Shown one piece after another: positions 17,482-26,488 of a DNA stretch of 30,879 bases. A model generated the notes under the pieces. The model had not been told where the DNA came from. It saw only the letters and a program-made list of their open reading frames with translations, and made no database searches. The number at the start of each line of letters is the position of its first letter. Positions within the stretch are counted from its first letter, which is position 1. This stretch comes from Chara braunii. Lineage: Eukaryota; Streptophyta; Charophyceae; Charales; Characeae. A program made the position numbers and the translations under genes. The DNA lies in the NCBI GenBank assembly GCA_003427395.1, contig BFEA01000174.1, forward strand, positions 2,032,101 through 2,062,979, in the 5' to 3' direction.

Positions 17482-18013
17482 CAGGGTTGCATCCCTGCCG
17501 ACCGCCGACCCGACCGCCGACCCGACCACCGACCCGACCGCCGACCGTATTGCAGCCGCCCAGTAGGGCCGACCGGCCGGCAGTCTGCCGACCAGTCAGA
17601 AAACAACCATCCACTTAATTTTTTTTCAAATCTGAGTTGGGGGCTGTACTGCGCTTTCTGAGTACAGCCCAAATCCGCTGATTGGGGGGGGTGTAGGGGG
17701 GTAAAGGGGTGATATAGGTGGTATTGGGGGGCGTAATGAGGGTGTTGGGGGCGGTTTGGGGGTGTTGGGGGGGTGTATGGGGGTATTGGGGGCCGCTATG
17801 GGGGTGCTGGTGGTGTAGTTAGGGGTTCTGGACACCCCAAAAAACATTATTATTATTATTATTATTATTTATTATAAATTATAATATTATTATTTATTTA
17901 TTTTTTTGCGGGGTGCCGATGATCCCCGACCGGTAGGTGCCGACCAGCCGATCGGTCGGCAGGTCGGCAGCCGACCAGTCAAGGGCTGCCGACCGTCGGG
18001 GGGTGCAACACTG
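17482..18013. mobile_element. Non-autonomous TIR element with G-rich core
   Basis: The ends are CAGGGTTGCATCCC (17482-17495) and the complement of GGGGTGCAACACTG (18000-18013), 12 of 14 matching. The flanks CATTGAGATC (17472-17481) and CAGTGAGATC (18014-18023) are direct repeats with one mismatch, fitting a target-site duplication of about 10 bp. Both subterminal zones are rich in CCGACC/GGTCGG repeats. The centre is a G-rich tract (17684-17815) followed by a TTA/AT-rich run (17848-17905). No transposase. The CAGRGTTGCA start looks hAT-like, but a 10-bp duplication is longer than hAT usually makes. Confidence 0.7.
17684..17815 (+). repeat. G-rich minisatellite, potential G-quadruplex tract
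   Basis: Repeated GGGGGTGTTGGGGG-like units with G-runs of 4 to 8 at close spacing lie on the plus strand inside the TIR element. Many overlapping G-quadruplexes are possible on this strand. Confidence 0.75.
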
Positions 18014-18255
18014 CAGTGAGATCCGTAAATTGGTTCTAGGATGTGACTTGTGCAATTCTACCGGGCACTCCACTCGCCAGAGAAGACACCTCAAAGTTCA
18101 GACTGTCTGCTAATCCATCAAGACATCAGAGCACTGGTATTCACACCAGTTAAGCGTAGGGTATGATGTTTTACATAAGTCGTCTTTCTTTTCTATGTTT
18201 ATTTTCTTACACTTCTTTCCTCTGGCCTGAAACTTCTGGACTTGTTTGTCGGCAG

Positions 18256-18406
18256 CATGAACGCCTGAGATTAATTATGCACTATGTTCTTGAGCCGCTG
18301 GGACTGATGCAATCATCACGTGGAAGCACTGCAACAGCTGCATTGATGGAGGTCGACTCAGCATATTTGCTCGTATGCAAAGTTGATGTCTTGGACGTGA
18401 CGAAAG
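18256..18406 (+). other. Exon-like block of unknown function
   Basis: A pyrimidine-rich tract ending TTTGTCGGCAG precedes a 151-nt open block, which is followed by AAAG then GTCTGG, or 6 nt later GTAAAC. The frame reads HERLRLIMHYVLEPLGLMQS then SRGSTATAALMEVDSAYLLV and CKVDVLDVTK. It looks more protein-like than its surroundings, but I do not recognise a family. It could be a host exon or a captured fragment. The neighbouring stretches 18024-18250 and 18410-19140 show no further convincing exon. A frame at 18643-18891 is open but unrecognised. Confidence 0.3.
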
Positions 18407-19149
18407 GTCTGGTAAACATTTTTTGGGAAATTCATTCCATCTCAAGGATAACCAAGACTATGCGAGTTCTTGTGGATGTGTGCATTTCGTCAGCTTTAGC
18501 CATGTAGTTGCCATGTCAAAGTTTTTGTTCTTTGTAATGCCAGCAGTTGTGCTTGATCCCTCTCCACACCATAGCATCCATTTATGCTTTACCGATTTGC
18601 AGGGGTAAGTGAGAGAAAATGTAAGCTCCAGCACAGCTGACTGTGACGCTGCAAGCCATGGCGACTGTGAACTTAACCGGACTGTTTCACAACATCAGGA
18701 GCTCAGGATTTCGTTTGGGCAAGGGGAGTCTCACATCTCAACATGCATGGTACATTAATCTGGCAAGTCGCATGGCCATTGTTCATGCTTCTGACGTGAG
18801 TGACAGCCACACAACGGGGCGTGCCATGGTTAATGTTGGCGATAAACCGCATTTCTCTTGCAACAATGATGTTTTCCCTCACACTTTTTAGGTTTGGAAT
18901 CATTTGTTGACATTTGTGCCAAACCAGGACAATGTGTCGATACTCTGCGACCTCCTCTGGACCGATATTGTTGCACTCAGCTGCAGGTGTCATTGTGTCT
19001 GCCTGACTCGCTAGTCGACCATGGTTTCTGCAGCCACGTGATGCACAGAGGGCTGCCCCTGCTTTCCTGACTGTGCATGTCCTCTGCACCCAGATGCAAT
19101 CAGACTCGCTTTCTTTTCCACTTCGCAAACATGCAAACAGATGGCGATT

Positions 19150-19925
19150 CACACTGGCGCAGCGCGCCCACTCAAAGCTCAGAAATATGGAAAACGAGAA
19201 TACAGTTCAGATGCAAAAACGCTTCAACAAACTATGGCGCTTCGGCGCCTGCACATCCAACTCCCGTCACTGTGTCCAACACCACCGTTCACACATACTC
19301 GACTCTGGATCACCCTGAATACTCCACACACTTCCCTCTCTTACCCACACACACACTAAAGCCTATCTTCCTCCTACAGCGGATATGGCCGCTCTACCAC
19401 TACTGACTATGGCTACGTTGTCTCTCTTTGGCCCACTTCGACCTCGGGCTACCTGCAGACCACCTCGCACAAGACGCTGTAGCAGCGCTTCCGCATGGCT
19501 TACGCAGCGAATGAATGAATTGCTGGGCGCTGCGTCTTGATTTATACTTCTGTTTGCCGCTGGTCTGCCCCTTTCCACCAGGCCCTTGGTGTGTACAGTC
19601 CCACACGGAACTTGCTTGACCGGACTGAGAGTGACTGGGACTGGTACCACTGACTGCATGAGGTTGCACTGCCAACTCGACGCAGTTGGACCTGCGACTC
19701 ACCTACAGACCTCTAGCCTAGCAGTTTCGACCTCTACACAGCTATGACCCCTACTCGACAGACCTACAGATCGAACCCCTACAACTACAACTACACAGAC
19801 CTACAACAGACAACACCCAACTACCAAAACACAGGTCACGTGTTCAAACACTCCGGTTTCAGCTCAATACTGTACATGGGCAAGGTAAGGTCTAGGGATC
19901 CCGTTTCACTCCTGCCGGCCTAAAT
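19150..19925 (-). repeat. Element C: LTR-like 3' region
   Basis: Downstream of the chromo-like tail of C on the minus strand, a purine-rich AGGCCGGCAGGAGTGAAACG (about 19900-19922) precedes non-coding sequence with a TATA box (AGTATAAAT near 19550-19558), GC-rich segments and ACTAC-rich repeats (19740-19810). The layout parallels element B. Only one copy is present and the ends are not defined. Open frames here are not protein-like. Confidence 0.5.
19551..19557 (-). promoter_or_regulatory. TATA box of the element C LTR
   Basis: GTATAAA on the minus strand, in the middle of the putative 3' LTR. Same context class as in element B. Confidence 0.45.
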
Positions 19926-19946
19926 TAGAGGTCCTCCGAGAATACT

Positions 19947-20240
19947 TCAGTCTAAGGCAGGACCTTTACCCTTCTTATCTCTTTCGTAGGCTCGGACTAT
20001 ATTGGGAGCTGTCTCTAGAAGTTCTGTTCGTGTGAACCAGCGGTCGTCTTTTGGCTCTTGATAGGAGAATCTAACTTTGTACTGTTTCTGTGGATGACCT
20101 CTACCTCCTGTCTTGAAGACATCCTCACCCGCTATGCCATCAGTGTCGTATCCTCCATCCATATACAGAGGAATCATGGATCTCCGTGATATAAACTGTT
20201 GACTTGTGACACAAGGCAACAACTTTGAGGCATGGAACAC
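19947..20240 (-). pseudogene. Element C: chromo-like tail
   Basis: The frame reads MFHASKLLPCVTSQQF, RRSMIPLYMDGGYDTDGI, GGRGHPQKQYKVRFSYQEPK, then DDRWFTRTELLETAPNIVRA and a Lys-rich end. It is the intact form of the tail that is truncated in D. The aromatic/W/EL spacing matches a reduced chromodomain, which in chromoviruses directs insertion to marked chromatin. The frame is separated from the GPF/GPY module upstream (near 20310-20340) by stops. Confidence 0.75.
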
Positions 20241-20987
20241 TGGGTAGGTGTGAAGGTGTGCTGGAATCTCAATGGTATAGGACGGTCCATCCTCTCCGCC
20301 CTTGACTTCTAAGACTGGCTACGGTCCCCGATATGCAGGCAGTAACTTCTGTGAGATGTTCTCCTCAGGAGCGAACTCTTTCGACTTGACCCAGACTAAG
20401 TCGCCTACTTGAAACTATGAGGGGTGACGGTGCTTATTAGCTTGCTCTATCATTTTGTGTTGGGCTTTCCTGAGGTTTTCTACAACGGTAGCTATCTCCT
20501 TCTCATGCCGTATCACAAACTCTCATGTACTGGGCGGTAGCCTCTGAATCTGATCCTGGTCAAGTCCTCAAATGGTCTGCGCGGTCTAAAGGACTTATGC
20601 AATTCGTTGGGAGTGCGACATGTGGCTAAGTGCACGCTGTTATTGTATGCACTGGCTACCTTTGGAAGCATCTCATCCCAGTTGATCTGGTCGGGCCTAA
20701 TATTCATTCTGTAGGAGCTTGTTCATTTGTTCAGTCTGGCCATTAGTCTTTGGATGACGGCCAGATGACATCAATAACTTTGAACCATAAACTTTCATCA
20801 GTCCCTCTGTGTCGTGGCATCCCCCTAAGATCAAACTACGGATCTCCTCACTGTTAGGAACACACAAACGGTCAACTACATTAGTCTTCTGGAATAGTAA
20901 TCCATCAGTAGTGTGGTAGTCTGGTTCAGACTCCAGAGTCCTCCCTAACTCTCTTGAGGAGGTCACTATAGATAGGACCTTGCGCAT
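20241..20987 (-). pseudogene. Element C: integrase with most of the core deleted
   Basis: The frame 20987-20697 has the N-terminal linker, LCVPNSEEIRSLILGGCHDT and EG, then jumps in frame to LMKVYGSKLLMSSGRHPKTN and GQTEQMN. Compared with D, about 137 residues are missing: half of the HHCC module, the first two catalytic Asp residues and the space between. A 2-frame remnant (20707-20513) covers IRPDQINWDEMLPKVASAYN. The rest down to 20250 has the GPF/GPY region with stops. It cannot be catalytic. Confidence 0.85.
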
Positions 20988-20994
20988 ACGCCTC

Positions 20995-21440
20995 TCTAAC
21001 TTTTTGTTGCAGGTCCCTCCTTATGTCCAGATAGTGAACTATAGCTCCAAAGTAATCAGTTTTCCTACTTAGAGCATCCGCAACTACATTATACTTCCCT
21101 TTGACTGGCTTAAGTTCAATGTCATACTGATCTAACTTTGCGGCCCACCTAGTAAGCTTAGGTGTCATCTTGGCCTGTGTCTTTAACCACCTTAGAGTCT
21201 CGTGGTCGGAATTGACTTTGAAGTGCCTCCCAAGCAAATATTGCTTCCAGTGCTCTAGTGCTTGCGTGAGAGGTAGAGTTCCCTCTCATAGGTTGATGTC
21301 GCTACCTTCTCTGAAGGCATCCTGGCAGACATGAACTCTACGGGCCTATATCCATTGCCATCGTCTTGATGTAAGACAACACCTATGCCATACTGACTCG
21401 CGTTAGTCATAACAACAAAAGGCAAGGACGGATCGACTAC
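20995..21440 (-). pseudogene. Element C: RNase H
   Basis: TNASQYGIGVVLHQDD has Asn where the first catalytic Asp should be (TDAS). RPVEFMSARMP and STYERELYLSRKH follow, then a frameshift near 21255. The second frame (21237-20926) gives LGRHFKVNSDHETLRWLKTQ and GKYNVVADALSRKTDYF. Loss of the first Asp and the frameshift both argue against activity. Confidence 0.85.
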
Positions 21441-22460
21441 CTTAAGGACTGAATATTCTGTCAAAGCCCGCTTCAATTTCTTTAGGGCTGATGTACAGTC
21501 TTTGTCCCACTTCCAGATCGCTTCTTTCCTTAGCAACCTGCGAAGGGGTGCAGCGATGGTGGAGAAGTTCCTGACGAACTTCCTATAATAGCTAGCTAGG
21601 CCTAAGAACGACCGCGACTCTGTTAGCGTGCGGGGCGTTGGCCAATCTCCAATCGCTGCTATCTTGCTATCTTCAGGTTTTATGCCTTCTCCGTCTAAGA
21701 CGTGGCCCAAGTACACAACTTATGTCTTGGCCTATTTGCACTTCTTTGCGTTGATCTTGAGCTTAGCTTCTCTAAGCTTCTCCAAGACCTGCCTCAAATG
21801 ACCCTCATGCTCCTGGAGGGTCTTGCTAAAAACTAGAATGTCATCTAAATAGACTACCACGAATCTGTCTAACCACGACCTAAACAAATCATTCATACAA
21901 CGCTGGAATGTCGCTGGTGCATTGGTTAGTCCTAAAGGGCATGACTATAAACTCGTAGTGTCCGTATGTCATCCGGAACGTCGTTTTATATTGGTCATCA
22001 GGGTGAACTTCTATCTGATGATATCCAGACTTTAAATTTATCTTCGAAGAATACTTGCAACCCTGCACCCGATCCAACGTATCATCTTTACGGGGCAGTG
22101 GTTCTGCATTCTGTTGTGACGGCGTTGAGACCTTTATAGTCTATGCACATCCTGAGCTCTTCCTCCTTCTTGGGGCCAAAAAGAACAGCTGCTCCAAATG
22201 GAGATGAACTAGGCCTAATCCAACCCTTCTCGAGGAGCTCATCCAACTGCTTACGCAGCTCCTCTAACTCCCTTGGGGACATTCTATATATAGCTCCTGT
22301 AGGAGTCCTATTGCCAGGCTCTATCTCTATACGATGCTGGATCGGTCGCGGCATTACTCCTGTAGGCGGCTTAACTAAGTCTGTATACTTCTCTAGCAGT
22401 TTGGCAATAGCAGGGTCTATGGGTCTCTCTTCCTTAGGCTCAGTGACTGGTCTAACATAG
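21440..22460 (-). pseudogene. Element C: reverse transcriptase, several frameshifts
   Basis: The N-terminal frame (22354-22088) has [33 protein letters not shown] and LRMCIDYKGLN. Next (22077-21889) comes RVQGCKYSSKINLKSGYHQI, with Asn for the first catalytic Asp, and [11 protein letters not shown], where a base change in phase breaks GLTNAP. The YLDDILVF site is readable at about 21828-21855. The last frame (21716-21255) has [38 protein letters not shown] and the WKWDKDC connection that A has lost. Confidence 0.85.
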
Positions 22461-22471
22461 GCTACAAAAAC

Positions 22472-22987
22472 CTACTCTTCTAACTGCTCCTTCTTTACTA
22501 AATGTGCGAACGCGGGAGCACTGAGACAACAATGTGCCAAAGAGTTGTCTACTCTTGATGCATGAAACAGGCAAGTAGTCTTAACTTCACCTGTTGGAAT
22601 AGGGAGCCTACATTCAAGCTCTCTCAAATGGAGTGTGGCCCCTGCTGCCTCTCCCCAGTCCATTCCTAGGACCATATCAAAATGAAGGCTGTCCTCTACG
22701 AGGAGAGTTAGGAAATGGAGAACTTTCTCCACCTTCCCATCTTTCTCTAGGTGAAAGTACACCTGGACTCCCTCAACGTAATACTCGACTCGCATAGTGC
22801 GATTGTCTGCGAGGATACTGACTATAGGGTCTTCTAACTTTTGAACCTTAAGATTTAACTTCAACTTCTGCAGCGCTTTCCTACTGATATAGTTGCGGGT
22901 GGCCCCACTGTCTATAAGGGCCCCTACTCTACCTCTAAAGATCTCTGCATCTACTAAGGCTAGTTGTCCTTTCACATCCTTTTTCAT
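22472..22987 (-). pseudogene. Element C: aspartic protease domain, active site kept
   Basis: The frame reads MKKDVKGQLALVDAEIFRG, GALIDSGATRNYIS (catalytic DSG), then SILADNRTMRVEYYV and DMVLGMDWGEAAGATLHLRE, the flap and C-terminal motif. It ends AHLVKKEQLEE. The domain is complete and could fold. It is listed as part of a dead element because neighbouring frames are broken. Confidence 0.8.
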
Positions 22988-23416
22988 TTTGGCTCAGGCA
23001 GGCATCCTCTCCTTCAACTCTTATGTCATGCATGTGAGGGAAGTACCTAGAGAGACACTAACACAAGCAGTCTCTGGACAACTATCTAGGTCCTGGCCAG
23101 CAACCTCTGGTGTAGACTCGTGTGGTTTGGGAGTTCCTCTGTGGTGCGAGCACTCTTCTCCACATGGCCTAGTGGTAAGGGCAGTTGCAACCCCTACTGA
23201 CGGTTGCCTTTTGCTGCTTGTGCAGCATAACGGGTTTCTCTATACTTTGGACTGTATTTGATTATGTGGCCAAGGTCACCGCAATAAATGCATTGATCCT
23301 GGTCCACACGTCGCTGCCAAACCGACTGGTCCAAGCCCAAATCTTCCCATGGCCTTGCGGCAAGCCTGGGTGCCATCCACCCCTTCTTGGAGGTGACTGA
23401 TAAGAACGCGGACGAT

Positions 23417-23478
23417 TTGGCGGGGGACCTTGACCCCTACCTCCCTCTTGGCGGGGGACCTTGACCCCTACCTCCCTC
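23417..23478. repeat. 31-bp tandem duplication in gag of element C
   Basis: Two adjacent copies of a unit starting TTGGCGGGGGACCTTGACCC. The length is not a multiple of three, so it shifts the gag frame before the zinc knuckle. Confidence 0.9.
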
Positions 23479-24189
23479 TGCCGCCCTATCCTCGGCCACC
23501 TGAGGCCCGACCCCCTTGGCCCTGGCCTCCTCCTCTTCCTTGCGGCCTCCCTCCAGCCGCGACAGCGACGTAGGTTATCCCCTGACCCCCACTACTGTCC
23601 TCTTCCTCCAGGCCCCGCTCAATCTGGCTATATGGGACCTCATCCATACCACCTTCGTCTAAAGTGAGGATCAAATGATCCTTGGCCCTAACCTGACCAG
23701 AGATGGTACGACCTTTCCACTTTTTGCCGTTGTCTAAGTCCTTATGCCAGAAAGTGGAAACTGGCATGGACTGTGCCTCAAACAACACCACCTCTCTACT
23801 CAATATATCATAAGTCATGGTGGGTTGTCTACTCTTTTCGAAGAAGTGCCCATGCAAGGGCTCTGGCGTGGCACGATAAAATAAGTTGACCAACTGGGTC
23901 TCAGTGACCCCGTGGTCTGGGATGGCTAGTAGCTCGCCCATAACGCCCTTGAATGCCCTAACACTCCTCCATTGGTGTGAGTGGATGGTTTGCAGTTTGT
24001 CTGAGGCCCTTACGCCTCAACTGACGTCTACAAATCATTCCTTGAGCAGTCTAAAGAATTCAGGAAGTGGAGTAATCTTGGAATAAGCTACCATATTATT
24101 TTCGCACTGTGCAGCGCGAGCGAGCGATCTGGCGAAGTTGGCTGCGCTTCGTCTTTGAGGGCTTGAAAAGCAACGAGGACTTGTTCCTC

Positions 24190-24221
24190 AACCACGATCT
24201 TCTGCAACCACGATCTTCTGC
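24190..24221. repeat. 16-bp tandem duplication in gag of element C
   Basis: AACCACGATCTTCTGC occurs twice in a row and shifts the frame. Confidence 0.9.
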
Positions 24222-24507
24222 AGATAGACGTATGTGTTCACATTCGCTTCCCGGTTATCGAAATTTTCTTCCTTCTTCCCACTACAGGCTTCAGAAATTT
24301 TGATCTTTATGAGCTCTTTATGGGGGCGTACCTCCTCTTCCTGGGGAACGGCCAGCTTTGCGCCCTCAATGGCGCATGTGCAGAATTTTTATGTGCCCTC
24401 TATTCTCGCTTGCATTTCTACACCTACGTGCAGCAACATCCCGCGTGCAAGGTCCCTGAAACCCAGACGAATGGAGTGTAAGGTGATGTCCAGGGCTCGA
24501 GCAAACT

Positions 24508-24901
24508 GATATGCAAAGCGGATCTTGTATTGTTTCTGTGGACGACCTCTACCTCCTGTTCTAAACACATCCTCATCTACAATGCCCTCTATGTCATAGC
24601 TCCTATCCATATCCGGAGGGATCATGGATCTTCTAGAAGGGAACTGTTGGCTTGTAACACATGGCAACAACTTTGAAGCATGGAACACAGGATATGTGTG
24701 GAGGTGAACAAGGATCTCTATAGTGTATGATGGTCCATCCTCTTCTCCCTTGACTTCTAGAACCGGCCACGGTCCTCTATATGCAGGCAGTAACTTCTGC
24801 GAGATGTTTTCTTCATGCGCAAACTCCTTTGCCTTGACCCAGACTAAGTCGCCTACCTGAAACTGCGACGGTCGGCGATGCTTATTAGCTTGCTCTATCA
24901 T
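24508..24901 (-). pseudogene. Element D: integrase C-terminus and truncated chromo-like tail, fused to gag of C
   Basis: The frame 24901-24389 starts MIEQANKHRRPSQFQVGDLV and has LLPAYRGPWPVLEV (GPF/GPY module), HASKLLPCVTSQQF and GGRGRPQKQYKIRFAYQ. At about 24508 it stops resembling the tail (C continues EPKDDRWF) and becomes gag-like: TLHSIRLGFRDLARGMLLHV. The conserved W and EL part of the chromo-like domain is lost. The fusion is in frame. Confidence 0.85.
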
Positions 24902-24939
24902 TCTATGCTGGGCCTTTTTTAGATTCTCAACAACGGTTG

Positions 24940-25953
24940 CTAATTCTTTCTCGTGTTGTACCGCAAATTCCCTGGTACCGGGCGGTAGTCTGTGAACGGT
25001 CCTTCGAACGGTCTGCGCGGTCTAAAGGACTTGTGCAACTCATTGGGAGTGCGGTAGGTGGATAGATGTACGCTGTTGTTGTAGGCACTAGCTACCTTAG
25101 GCAACATCTCATCCCAGTTGATCTGATCTGGTCTAATGTACATGCGCAAAACTTGCTGTAGGATCTTGTTCATCTGTTCTGTCTGACCGGGATGACGGCC
25201 AGATGACATTAACAACTTGGATCTGTACACTCTCATGAGTTCTTGCCAGTTCTGGCTGGTAAAGCGACTATCTCTGTCGCTGACTATTGACAATGGGATT
25301 CCATTCTCACTAATCCAAAAGTCAAAGAACTTTTGTATCACTAAGTCTGTACGTGCCTCTAAAGGCAAAGGAACAAAAACTGCATATTTACTAAAGCGGT
25401 CAACTACGACCATGACTTGGCTCTTACCATGTCTGCTCATGACTTGGGTGTCCATGAAATCTATGGACACTGAGTCGCCCGACTGATCTGGAATAGGCAA
25501 GGGTCTGAGAAGACCAAGGGGTGCGCGCGTAGTAGTCTTGTTACGCTGGCATACTTTACAACTGCGGGCATACTCTACGCAGTCATTCTTCATTCCTGGC
25601 CAGGTATACGTACGCATTAGATTGGCCAATGTCTTTTGCCAACCAAAATGTCCCTCCGTATCGTGGCATTCCCCTAAGATTAAACTACGGATCTCTTCGC
25701 TGTTGGGAACGCATAGGCGGTCAAACACATTAGTCTTCTCAAACAACAACCCGTCTGTAGTGCGGTAATCTGGTTCAGTCTCTGGGGCCTCCCTAACTCT
25801 CTTTAGGAGGTCGCTATAAATAGGGTCCTGTGCATACGCTTGCTTCACCTTCTCCTGCAGGTCTCTCCCTATATCCAGATAGTGTACTACGGCTCCAAAG
25901 TGGTCTGATCTCCTACTTAGAGCATCTGCAACTAAGTTGTATTTGCCTTTCAC
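24940..25953 (-). CDS. Element D: integrase (337-codon open frame)
   Basis: This integrase would insert the element cDNA into the chromosome. Residues 1-16 are the RNase H connector. The HHCC zinc module is H97, H102, C132, C135. Core residues are D165 (SIDFMD), D236 (VSDRDSRF) and E269 (GQTEQMN). Relatives have HPETNGQTE; here HPGQTE lacks three residues, so the D-D-E spacing is 32 instead of 35. That deletion sits in the loop before the catalytic helix, and its effect is uncertain. The N-terminus is cut from RNase H by a 2-nt deletion, and the C-terminal end (GNLRYNTRKN) is separated by a stop from the GPF/GPY frame at 24901. The longest intact-looking pol domain in the window. Confidence 0.85.
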   Translation of the reverse strand: MKGKYNLVADALSRRSDHFGAVVHYLDIGRDLQEKVKQAYAQDPIYSDLLKRVREAPETEPDYRTTDGLLFEKTNVFDRLCVPNSEEIRSLILGECHDTEGHFGWQKTLANLMRTYTWPGMKNDCVEYARSCKVCQRNKTTTRAPLGLLRPLPIPDQSGDSVSIDFMDTQVMSRHGKSQVMVVVDRFSKYAVFVPLPLEARTDLVIQKFFDFWISENGIPLSIVSDRDSRFTSQNWQELMRVYRSKLLMSSGRHPGQTEQMNKILQQVLRMYIRPDQINWDEMLPKVASAYNNSVHLSTYRTPNELHKSFRPRRPFEGPFTDYRPVPGNLRYNTRKN

Positions 25954-26272
25954 TGGCTAGCTCAAAGTCGAATTGGTCTATCTCTGCGGCCCACCTAGTC
26001 AACTTAGGCGTCGTCTTGGCCTGAGTCTTTAACCATCTAAGCGTTTCATGGTCCGAATACACTTTGAAGTGCCTCCCAAGCAGGTAGTGCTTCCAATGGT
26101 CTAAAGCCTGCCTGAGAGCGTAGAGTTCTCTCTCGTACGTGGAGGTAGCGACCTTCTCACAGGGCATCCTCGCTGACATGAAATCTACGGGTCTATAGCC
26201 ATTGTCATCGTCTTGCTGTAACACGGCGCCTATCCCATACTGACTCGCGTCCGTGGTGACGTCAAATGGCAA
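25913..26272 (-). CDS. Element D: RNase H domain, active site complete
   Basis: The frame holds D8 (TTDASQYGIG), the Glu of STYERELYAL (E47/E49 region) and D74 (VYSDHETLRW), the three core acidic residues. It is contiguous to ELA, where a 2-nt loss (25955-25962, sister codons Leu-Lys-Pro) shifts the frame. The integrase connector GKYNLVADALSRR follows at once in the other frame. The upstream border to RT is closed by stops near 26350 (WKWDKDC region, with a changed base giving a stop). Confidence 0.8.
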   Translation of the reverse strand: MPFDVTTDASQYGIGAVLQQDDDNGYRPVDFMSARMPCEKVATSTYERELYALRQALDHWKHYLLGRHFKVYSDHETLRWLKTQAKTTPKLTRWAAEIDQFDFELASERQIQLSCRCSK

Positions 26273-26488
26273 AGACGGATCTGCAACTTTGAGGAAAGGA
26301 TACTCTATTAACGCGCGCTTTAACTTCTTGAGCGCAGACGTACAGTCTTTGTCTCATTGCCAGATTGCCTCTTTCTTCAGCAACCTGCGCAAGGGAGCGG
26401 CGATAGTGGAGAAGTTCCTTACGAACTTCCTGCAGTAGTTAGCTAGGCCTAGGAACGACTGCAACTCTGTCAATGTGCGGGGCGTCGG

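Larger units (their letters stand above)
19150..24510 (-). mobile_element. Ty3/gypsy element C, degraded, minus strand
   Basis: From high to low coordinates: gag (about 24510-23190), protease (22987-22472), RT (22460-21560), RNase H (21440-21000), integrase with a large deletion (20987-20280), chromo-like tail (20240-19947), then an LTR-like region. It belongs to the same family as D. No 5' LTR is present; gag joins directly to the tail of D at about 24508. Confidence 0.85.
23190..24510 (-). pseudogene. Element C: gag, decayed
   Basis: The fragment fused to D begins TLHSIRLGFRDLARGMLLHV near 24490. A stop follows at EGT*. EEQVLVAFQALKDEA is readable near 24140-24190, and the frame 23941-23486 has DHGVTETQLVNLFYRATPEP, FWHKDLDNGKKWKGRTISGQ and the Gly/Arg-rich tract. 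The zinc knuckle frame (23376-23194) reads QCIYCGDLGHIIKYSPKY. The last Cys of C-x2-C-x4-H-x4-C is Ser. Two tandem duplications (16 bp at 24190-24221 and 31 bp at 23417-23478) shift the frame. Confidence 0.8.

Noticed and set aside
17404-17847. Open frames rich in Pro/Arg/Gly
   Set aside because: They translate the CCGACC and G-rich repeats of the TIR element.
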